A model generated the notes under the pieces. That model was not told the origin of the DNA, searched no databases, and worked only from the letters and a program-made list of their open reading frames with translations. From positions 1,302,001 through 1,366,000 of the forward strand of contig JAXLTC010000001.1 of assembly GCA_046330255.1 (NCBI GenBank): 64,000 nucleotides of DNA, in the 5' to 3' direction. Source of the stretch: JBBSBL01 sp046330255. Its GTDB lineage: Bacteria > Actinomycetota > Thermoleophilia > Solirubrobacterales > Solirubrobacteraceae. The translations under genes and the position numbers were made by a program. Shown piece after piece: positions 44,846 to 51,626 of this stretch. Each line of letters starts with the position of its first letter. Position 1 is the stretch's first letter.

Positions 44846-46242
44846 GCGAGCGCCCGCCGGTCTCCGACGCGCTCGTCTTCTTCGGTGCGACCGGCGACCT
44901 CGCCTACAAGCAGATCTTCCCGGCGCTGCAGTCGATGGTGAGGCACGGGACGCTCGAGGTGCCGGTGATCGGGGTCGCCAAGGCCGGCTGGGACCTCGGC
45001 CGGCTCAAGGAGCGCGCGAAGGACTCGCTGACCGCGCACGGAGGGGTCGACGGCGACGCCTGGCCGAAGCTCGAGGGCCTGCTGCGCTACGTCGACGGCG
45101 ACTACGCGGACGCGGCCACGTTCCAGGCGCTCGAGCGCGAGCTCGGCGACGCCGAGCGCCCGCTCCACTACCTCGCGATCCCGCCCAGCCTGTTCGGCAC
45201 GGTCGCGGACGGGCTCGCGTCGGCCGGCGCGGCCGGGCCCGGCGCGCGCGTTGTGGTCGAGAAGCCGTTCGGCCGCGACCTGGCCTCGGCCCGGGAGCTC
45301 AACCGCATCATCCACCGCGTCTTCCCGGAGCAGGCGATCTTCCGGATCGACCACTACCTCGGCAAGGAGGCGGTCCAGAACCTCCTCTACTTCCGCTTCG
45401 CAAACACCTTCGTCGAGCCGATCTGGAGCCGTGCGCACGTCGAGTCGATCGAGATCACGATGGCCGAGAGCTTCGGGGTCAAGGGCCGCGGGCACTTCTA
45501 CGAGGAGGCCGGCGCAATCCGCGACGTGCTCCAGAACCATCTGATCCAGACGCTCGCGATGCTCACGATGGACCCGCCCGTCGGCCACGACGCGGAGTCC
45601 CAGCGCGACGCCAAGGCGGCGCTCATCCGCTCGCTGCGCCCGCTGAGGCCCGACGACGTCGTGCGCGGCCAGTTCCGCGGCTATCGCGACGAGGACGGCG
45701 TCGCGCCGGACTCCAAGGTGGAGACCTACGCCGCCGTGCGGCTGGCGATCGACTCCTGGCGCTGGGCCGGAGTGCCGGTGCTGATCCGCACGGGCAAGGA
45801 GCTGCCGCTGACCGCGACCGAGGTCGTGGTCGAGCTCCGCCGCCCGCCGCTCGACGTCTTCGACGACATCCGGCCCTCGCAGGCCAACCGCTTCCGCTTC
45901 CGCCTCGGGCCGGAGGTCACGATCGCGATCGAGGCGCGCGCCAAGCAGCCGGGCGGCGGGATGAGCGGCGAGCCCGTGACGCTCCAGGTGATGCACCACT
46001 CGCCCGAGGAGCTGCCCCCCTACGAGCGGCTGCTCGGCGACGCGATGAAGGGCGACGCAACCCTGTTCGCGCGCCAGGACGCCGTCGAGGCCGCGTGGCG
46101 GGTCGTGGACCCGATCCTCGACGACGCGAGCCCCGTCTATCCCTACGAGCCCGGCACCTGGGGCCCCGCCGAGGCCACGGACCTCGCCGAGGCGGTGCAC
46201 GGATGGAACGACCCCGCCCCCGGCGGGGGCTCGCCGGCATGA
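44842..46242 (+). CDS. zwf: Glucose-6-phosphate dehydrogenase
   Basis: The GTG at 44842 overlaps the gnd stop and gives 466 residues, the usual length. The cofactor site is FFGATGDLAYKQIFPAL. The active site is FRIDHYLGKEAVQN, with the catalytic His and substrate Lys. 'VEKPFGRDLASARELN' is also typical. It makes 6-phosphogluconolactone, the first step of the oxidative pentose phosphate branch. The HAD gene follows with an ATGA overlap; no 6-phosphogluconolactonase gene is in the operon. Confidence 0.95.
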   Translation: MSERPPVSDALVFFGATGDLAYKQIFPALQSMVRHGTLEVPVIGVAKAGWDLGRLKERAKDSLTAHGGVDGDAWPKLEGLLRYVDGDYADAATFQALERELGDAERPLHYLAIPPSLFGTVADGLASAGAAGPGARVVVEKPFGRDLASARELNRIIHRVFPEQAIFRIDHYLGKEAVQNLLYFRFANTFVEPIWSRAHVESIEITMAESFGVKGRGHFYEEAGAIRDVLQNHLIQTLAMLTMDPPVGHDAESQRDAKAALIRSLRPLRPDDVVRGQFRGYRDEDGVAPDSKVETYAAVRLAIDSWRWAGVPVLIRTGKELPLTATEVVVELRRPPLDVFDDIRPSQANRFRFRLGPEVTIAIEARAKQPGGGMSGEPVTLQVMHHSPEELPPYERLLGDAMKGDATLFARQDAVEAAWRVVDPILDDASPVYPYEPGTWGPAEATDLAEAVHGWNDPAPGGGSPA

Positions 46243-46931
46243 GCCGCAGCGACGTCGTCTTCCTGTTCGACGTCGACAACACGCTGCTCGACAACGACCA
46301 CGTGACCGCCGACCTGCGGGCGTGGCTGGAGTCGGAGCTCGGGCCGGACGCGGCGAGCGGCTACTGGGACGAGTTCGAGCTGCTGCGCTCCGAGCTCGGC
46401 TACGCGGACTACCTCGGGGCGCTGCAGCGCTACCGGGTCCGCCACCCGCACACGCCCAACATCCTGCGCGCGTCGTCGTTCCTCGTCGACTACCCGTTCG
46501 CCAACCGCCTCTACCCCGGGTCGCTCGACGTGCTCGCCCGGTGGTCGCAGCGCGGGCCGACCGTCATCATGTCCGACGGGGACGTGGTCTTCCAGCCGCG
46601 CAAGATCGAGCGCTCGGGCCTCTGGCAGGAGGTCGACGGGCGCGTGCTGATCTACGTGCACAAGGAGCAGCAGCTCGCCGATGTCGAGCACCGCTTCCCG
46701 GCACGCCGCTACGTGCTCGTGGACGACAAGCTGCGGATCCTCGACGCGTGCAAACGGCAATGGGGAGACCGGGTGGTCACCGTCTTCCCGCGCCAGGGGC
46801 ACTACGCCCACGATCCCGAGGTGCTCGGCGCCCACCCGCCCGCGGACCTCGAGGTCGACCGCATCGGCGACCTCCTCGACCACGATCTGGACGAACTGCT
46901 CGCAGCCACACGATCGGAGAGAACGACATGA
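46239..46931 (+). CDS. HAD-type hydrolase in the pentose phosphate operon
   Basis: A 230-residue HAD protein. The nucleophile motif is FLFDVDNTLLDND (Asp11, Asp13). The cap includes 'ELGYADYLGALQRYRVRHPH'. Motif II is TVIMSDGDVV, then a Lys in FQPRKIERSG and motif IV YVLVDDKLRIL. All four motifs are present, so it should be a phosphatase. Position between zwf and tal, with 4-bp overlaps at both ends, suggests it works on a pentose-phosphate-pathway intermediate or on a damaged by-product. The substrate is inference only. Confidence 0.82.
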   Translation: MSRSDVVFLFDVDNTLLDNDHVTADLRAWLESELGPDAASGYWDEFELLRSELGYADYLGALQRYRVRHPHTPNILRASSFLVDYPFANRLYPGSLDVLARWSQRGPTVIMSDGDVVFQPRKIERSGLWQEVDGRVLIYVHKEQQLADVEHRFPARRYVLVDDKLRILDACKRQWGDRVVTVFPRQGHYAHDPEVLGAHPPADLEVDRIGDLLDHDLDELLAATRSERTT

Positions 46932-48013
46932 CCGCCAATCAGCAGCTCCACGACCTCGGCCAGAGCCTGTGGATCGACAACATCACGCGCGAGATGCTCG
47001 ACACGGGCGCGCTGGCCCGCTACATCGACGAGCTCTGCGTGACCGGCCTGACCTCGAACCCGTCGATCTTCGACAAGGCGGTCGCGGCCGGCTCGGACTA
47101 CGACGCCGACATCCGCGCGCTCTACGCGAAGGGCGATCGCGGCGAGCAGCTCTTCTTCGACATCGCGATCGCCGACCTCCAGCGGGCCGCCGAGCTGTTC
47201 GCGCCCGTGCACGAGCGCACCTCCGGCGTGGACGGCTACGTCTCGCTCGAGGTCTCGCCCACCGTGGCGGACGAGACGCAGAAGACGATCGCGATGGCCG
47301 CGGACCTGAGCGCGCGCGCGTCGCGGCCCAACGTGTACATCAAGATCCCGGGCACCGGGGCCGGCCTGCCCGCCATCACGGAGTCGATCGCCGCGGGCAT
47401 CCCGATCAACGTCACGCTGCTCTTCTCGCGCGAGCAGTACCTCGACGCCGCGGAGGCCTACATGGCCGGGCTCGAGCGCCGCCTCGAGGCGGGGCAGCCG
47501 CTCGACATCGCCTCCGTGGCCTCGGTGTTCGTCTCGCGCTGGGACGTGGCCGTCGGCGCCGACGCGGGCGAGGAACTGCGCAACCACCTCGGGATCGAGA
47601 TGGGCAAGCGCACCTACAAGGCCTACCGCGACGTGCTCGCCTCGGACCGCTGGCAGCGACTGGAGTCGAACGGGGCGCGGCCGCAGCGGCTGCTGTGGGC
47701 GAGCACCGGGACCAAGGACCCCAACGCGCCCGACACCCTCTACATCCACGACCTGGCGGCGCCCGACACCGTCAACACCATGCCCGAGCCGACGCTGCTG
47801 GCGCTGGCGGAGCACGGCGCGCCCGTGACCGCGACGCTCCCGGTCGACGGCGGCGACGCCGAGGAGCAGCTCGCGCGCTTCGAGGCTGCGGGAATCGACC
47901 TCGACGCGCTCGCGGAGCGCCTCCAGGTCGAGGGCGTCGCGGCGTTCGACAAAGCGTGGTCGGACCTGCTCGATTCGGTCGAGGCCAAGAGCTCGGCGCT
48001 CGCGCAGGCGTGA
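46928..48013 (+). CDS. tal: Transaldolase
   Basis: A 361-residue transaldolase. It begins 'QQLHDLGQSLWIDNITREML' and has 'GLTSNPSIFDKAV'. The Schiff-base Lys is in NVYIKIPGTGAGL. 'PINVTLLFSREQYLDAAEAY' and 'LWASTGTKDPNAPDTLYIHD' are typical of the long (about 370-residue) bacterial form. It moves a dihydroxyacetone unit between sugar phosphates in the non-oxidative branch. The ATG overlaps the HAD stop as ATGA, and its stop overlaps the pgi GTG. Confidence 0.95.
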   Translation: MTANQQLHDLGQSLWIDNITREMLDTGALARYIDELCVTGLTSNPSIFDKAVAAGSDYDADIRALYAKGDRGEQLFFDIAIADLQRAAELFAPVHERTSGVDGYVSLEVSPTVADETQKTIAMAADLSARASRPNVYIKIPGTGAGLPAITESIAAGIPINVTLLFSREQYLDAAEAYMAGLERRLEAGQPLDIASVASVFVSRWDVAVGADAGEELRNHLGIEMGKRTYKAYRDVLASDRWQRLESNGARPQRLLWASTGTKDPNAPDTLYIHDLAAPDTVNTMPEPTLLALAEHGAPVTATLPVDGGDAEEQLARFEAAGIDLDALAERLQVEGVAAFDKAWSDLLDSVEAKSSALAQA

Positions 48014-49653
48014 GCGCCGCCCCGGGCCCGCAGCGCGGGCGGGACGCCTGGCAGGCGCTGCACCAGCACGCCGAGACCATGCGCACGGCGGAGCTGCGCA
48101 CGCTGTTCGCGGACGCTCCGCGGCGCGGCGAGGAACTGGTGGCCGAGGCGGCCGGCCTGCGCCTCGACTACTCCAAGCAGCGCCTGGACGAGGAGACGCT
48201 GCGGCTGCTCGTAGCCCTCGCCGAGGAGAGCGGGCTGCGCGAGCGGACCCGGGCGATGTTCGCCGGCGACCGGATCAACACGACCGAGGACCGCCCGGTG
48301 CTGCACGTCGCGCTGCGCGCGCCGCGCGGCGAGTCGATCGTGGTCGACGGCCGCGACGTGGTGCCCGGCGTGCACGAGGTGCTCGACCGCATGGCGGCGT
48401 TCTGCGAGCGCGTGCGCTCGGGGGAGTGGAAGGGCGCGACGGGGAAGCGGATCCGCACCGTGGTCAACGTCGGCATCGGAGGCTCGGACCTCGGGCCGGT
48501 GATGGCCTACGAGGCGCTGCGGCACTACCGCGACCCCGGGATCACCTGCCGCTTCGTCTCCAACGTCGACCCGTCCGACGTCGCCTCGGCCACGTCTGAC
48601 CTCGACCCCGCCGAGACGCTGGTCGTCGTCTGCTCCAAGACGTTCACCACGCTCGAGACGCTCACGAACGCGCGCGCCGCGCGCGACTGGCTCGTCGGCG
48701 GCCTGGGCGGCGACGAGGGCGCGGTGGCCAAGCACTTCGTCGCGGTCTCCACCAACGCCGAGGAGGTCGCGCGCTTCGGCATCGACACCGACAACATGTT
48801 CGGCTTCTGGGACTGGGTCGGCGGGCGCTACAGCTACGACTCGGCGATCGGCCTCTCGCTGATGATCGCCGTCGGGCCCGATGCCTTCCGCGAGATGCTC
48901 GCCGGCTTCCACGCGATGGACGAGCACTTCCGCACGGCGCCGCTCGAACGCAACCTGCCGGTGCTGCTCGCCCTGACCTGGCTTTGGAACTCCAACTTCC
49001 TCGAGGCCGAGACGGTCGCGGTGCTGCCCTACGCGGACGACCTGCACCGCTTCCCGGCCTACCTGCAGCAACTGGACATGGAGAGCAACGGCAAGCACGT
49101 GACGCTCGACGGCGAGGAGGTCGGCTACGACACCGGCCCGATCGTCTGGGGCGAGCCCGGCACCAACGGCCAGCACGCCTTCTACCAGCTGATCCACCAG
49201 GGAACGCGCATCGTGCCGTGCGACTTCATCGGCTTCGCGCAGGCGCTCGATCCGGTCGGCTCCCAGCAGGACCTGCTGATGGCGAACATGCTCGCGCAGG
49301 CCGAGGCGCTCGCGTTCGGCCGCAGCGCGGAGCAGCTCGCCGCCGAGGGCGCGCCCGCGGAGCAGATCCCGCACCGCGTCTGCCTCGGCAACCGGCCGTC
49401 GAACGCGATCCTCGCGCGGCGGCTCACCCCGGCGACGTTGGGCGCACTTGTCGCGCTCTACGAGCACAAGGTCTTCGTCGAGGGGACGATCTGGGGGATC
49501 GACTCCTTCGACCAGTGGGGCGTGGAGCTCGGCAAGGTGCTCGCGAAGCGGATCATCCCGGAGCTCGAGGCCTCCGAGCTCCCCGAGCTGTCGCACGACT
49601 CCTCGACCAACGCGCTGATCCGCCGCTACCGCGAGCTGCGCCACGGCGGCTGA
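48010..49653 (+). CDS. pgi: Glucose-6-phosphate isomerase
   Basis: A 547-residue phosphoglucose isomerase that interconverts glucose 6-phosphate and fructose 6-phosphate. Signature parts are VNVGIGGSDLGPVMAYEAL, 'CSKTFTTLETLTNAR', the catalytic 'WGEPGTNGQHAFYQLIHQG' with Glu and His, and the Lys near 'QWGVELGKVLAKRI'. The start is GTG 48010. Ending the operon with Pgi links the pathway branches, allowing pentose cycling of fructose 6-phosphate back to glucose 6-phosphate. Confidence 0.96.
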   Translation: MSAAPGPQRGRDAWQALHQHAETMRTAELRTLFADAPRRGEELVAEAAGLRLDYSKQRLDEETLRLLVALAEESGLRERTRAMFAGDRINTTEDRPVLHVALRAPRGESIVVDGRDVVPGVHEVLDRMAAFCERVRSGEWKGATGKRIRTVVNVGIGGSDLGPVMAYEALRHYRDPGITCRFVSNVDPSDVASATSDLDPAETLVVVCSKTFTTLETLTNARAARDWLVGGLGGDEGAVAKHFVAVSTNAEEVARFGIDTDNMFGFWDWVGGRYSYDSAIGLSLMIAVGPDAFREMLAGFHAMDEHFRTAPLERNLPVLLALTWLWNSNFLEAETVAVLPYADDLHRFPAYLQQLDMESNGKHVTLDGEEVGYDTGPIVWGEPGTNGQHAFYQLIHQGTRIVPCDFIGFAQALDPVGSQQDLLMANMLAQAEALAFGRSAEQLAAEGAPAEQIPHRVCLGNRPSNAILARRLTPATLGALVALYEHKVFVEGTIWGIDSFDQWGVELGKVLAKRIIPELEASELPELSHDSSTNALIRRYRELRHGG

Positions 49654-49688
49654 ACCGGCGGGGCTCCGCCCGTCATGATGCGCAGGCC

Positions 49689-50393
49689 ATGCGCGCGACC
49701 GCTTACGCCGCACTCGGCGCGTTCGGCGCCACCGCCACCTGGTACGGCCCCGGGCTCGCCTGCCACGTGCCGCCGCTGGCGCGCGCGCTCGGCATCCCGC
49801 GCCGGCTGAGCGACCCCCGCGGGGTGGCGCTGACGTTCGACGACGGCCCGCATCCGCAGGGCACTCCCGCCGTGCTCGAGCTGCTCGCCGAGCGGGGGAT
49901 GACCGCGACGTTCTTCGTGATCGGCGAGCAGGTGCGGCGCAGCCCGTCGCTCGCGGCGGAGGCCTTCGCGGCCGGCCACCGCGTCGCCGTCCACGGCGAC
50001 CGTCACGTCAACCTGCAGCGCCTGACCCCCGCGAGGCTGCAGGACGACCTCGATCGCGCGGTCGAGAGCATCGCCGAGGCGACCGGCGTGCCGGCCGCCG
50101 ACCACCGCGCGCCCTACGGGATCTACACGCCGGCGGCGATCCGCGAGGTCCGCCGGCGCGGCTGGACGCCCTGGCTGTGGTCGCGCTGGGGGGTCGACTG
50201 GCGCGCCTGGCGCACACCGGCGCAGATCGCCCGCGAGCTCACCGGTGGCGGGCTCCGCGCCGGCGACATCCTGCTGCTCCACGACGCGGACACCTACGCC
50301 GATCCGGGCTCCTGGCGCAACACGGTGGCGGCGCTGCCCAGCGTCCTCGACGCGATCGAGGAGGCCGGGCTCCGGACCGTGCCGGTCGGTTAG
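49689..50393 (+). CDS. Polysaccharide deacetylase (NodB/CE4)
   Basis: A 234-residue CE4-type deacetylase. The metal motif is ALTFDDGPHPQGT (Asp-Asp), and HGDRHVN corresponds to the His-x3-His motif with His residues in 'AVHGDRHVNLQ'. 'DHRAPYGIYTPAAIREVRRR' is motif 3, and 'GDILLLHDADTYA' is the His of motif 5. The N-terminus is only moderately hydrophobic, so export is uncertain. It would remove acetyl groups from peptidoglycan or another amino-sugar polymer. The gene stands 35 bp after pgi, with CATGAT 9 bp before the ATG. Confidence 0.88.
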   Translation: MRATAYAALGAFGATATWYGPGLACHVPPLARALGIPRRLSDPRGVALTFDDGPHPQGTPAVLELLAERGMTATFFVIGEQVRRSPSLAAEAFAAGHRVAVHGDRHVNLQRLTPARLQDDLDRAVESIAEATGVPAADHRAPYGIYTPAAIREVRRRGWTPWLWSRWGVDWRAWRTPAQIARELTGGGLRAGDILLLHDADTYADPGSWRNTVAALPSVLDAIEEAGLRTVPVG

Positions 50394-50442
50394 GACGGGT
50401 TAGGAAGGCGCCGGCGCGCGTCCCGAACGCCGCCGGATCACG

Positions 50443-50473
50443 TACCCTTCGCGTTGTTCCGGGGTTTGGAACA
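50443..50473 (+). promoter_or_regulatory. Promoter element and 5' hairpin before the DegT gene
   Basis: TACCCT (50443-50448) is a -10-like element. At the expected transcript start is TGTTCC-GGGGTTT-GGAACA (50455-50473), a 6-bp stem. The leader to the ATG at 50583 would be about 125 bases; no other structure is obvious. Confidence 0.35.
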
Positions 50474-50582
50474 TCGGAAGGTGCGCGGTCGGCCGCCGCG
50501 CGCGCCGACCGACGCTTCGGCGGCCCAGCGCGCCGAGAACGACCTCTCCTCCCCCATCTCCCGCCCATCGACCACCTTCGCG

Positions 50583-51626
50583 ATGCCCGAAACGCTCGAG
50601 ACCCCCGCCGTCGCGGCAGCCGCTCCGGACCACACCGCCTTCGCGATCGGCTTCGACCAGCGCGACCGCGCCCGCTACCACGCGCTCGTGGACCGCATCT
50701 TCGACTCGAACCGCTGGTCGGAGGGCGCGCTGCGCGACGAGCTCGAGCAGGCATGGTCGACCTGGAACGCGCAGGCCGCGGTGGCGACCGCGAACTGGAC
50801 GGGCGGAGCGCTCGCCGCGCTCGAGTTCGCGGGGGTGCGGGGGGAAACCGTGCTGTGCCCGTCGAACACGTTCATGGCCACGCCGCTCGCCGTGCTGGAG
50901 GCCGGCGGCCGCGTGGAGTTCGTGGACTGCAATCGCGAGGATCTGTGCATGTCGTTCGCCGACTTCGAGGCGAAGGCGCAGCAGCACCGGCCGAAGGCCG
51001 TGTTCCTCGTGCACATCGGCGGCCACATCGCCTTCGACGTCGAGCGGATCGCCGCGTACTGCCGCGAGCACGGCATCTTCCTGCTCGAGGACTGCGCGCA
51101 CGCCCACGGCGCCGCGTGGGATGACCGGCGACCGGGCACCTGGGGCGACGCGGGCGTCTACAGCCTGTACGCGACGAAGACGATCTCGGCCGGCGAGGGC
51201 GGGATCCTCACCTCGCGCCATCCCGAGCTCCTGGAGTACGCGCGCAAGTTCCGCAACTACGGCAAGCCCGACTACGACATCCGCGGGCTGAACTTCCGCA
51301 TGAGCGAGTTCGCGGCGGCCCTGGGGCTCGTGCAGATCGAGCGCCTCGAGGAGATCGTCGCCTGGAAGAACCGGGTCGCGCGCTCGCTGCTCGACCCGGC
51401 GCACGAGCGGACCCGGCTGGAGCTGCCCGAGGGCATGGTCTCGGGGCTCTACAAGTACGTCGTGTTCGAGTCGCTGGAGCGCTCGACGGGGCGCGTCTAC
51501 GACGAGCCCTGCCACCGCATCATGGGCGACGACGCCGAGCTGCCCAACACCGACTGGGTCGCTGGGAACCACTCCTGCGCGCCGATCTACTACCACGGGC
51601 CCGAGCTTCCGGAGGGCGTGGCGTGA
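50583..51626 (+). CDS. DegT/DnrJ/EryC1/StrS-family aminotransferase
   Basis: From ATG 50583 the protein has 347 residues. It has the sugar aminotransferase pattern: 'VLCPSNTFMATPLAVLEAGG', Asp170 in LLEDCAHAHGA that pairs with the PLP ring nitrogen, and the PLP Lys199 in SLYATKTISAGEGG. 'YGKPDYDIRGLNFRMSEFAA' follows. Such enzymes add an amino group to keto-sugar nucleotides. The frame reaches upstream to a TTG at 50454, but the extra part is polar and not conserved-looking. The stop overlaps the GTG of the epimerase-glycosyltransferase fusion, so an amino-sugar pathway is likely. Confidence 0.87.
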   Translation: MPETLETPAVAAAAPDHTAFAIGFDQRDRARYHALVDRIFDSNRWSEGALRDELEQAWSTWNAQAAVATANWTGGALAALEFAGVRGETVLCPSNTFMATPLAVLEAGGRVEFVDCNREDLCMSFADFEAKAQQHRPKAVFLVHIGGHIAFDVERIAAYCREHGIFLLEDCAHAHGAAWDDRRPGTWGDAGVYSLYATKTISAGEGGILTSRHPELLEYARKFRNYGKPDYDIRGLNFRMSEFAAALGLVQIERLEEIVAWKNRVARSLLDPAHERTRLELPEGMVSGLYKYVVFESLERSTGRVYDEPCHRIMGDDAELPNTDWVAGNHSCAPIYYHGPELPEGVA

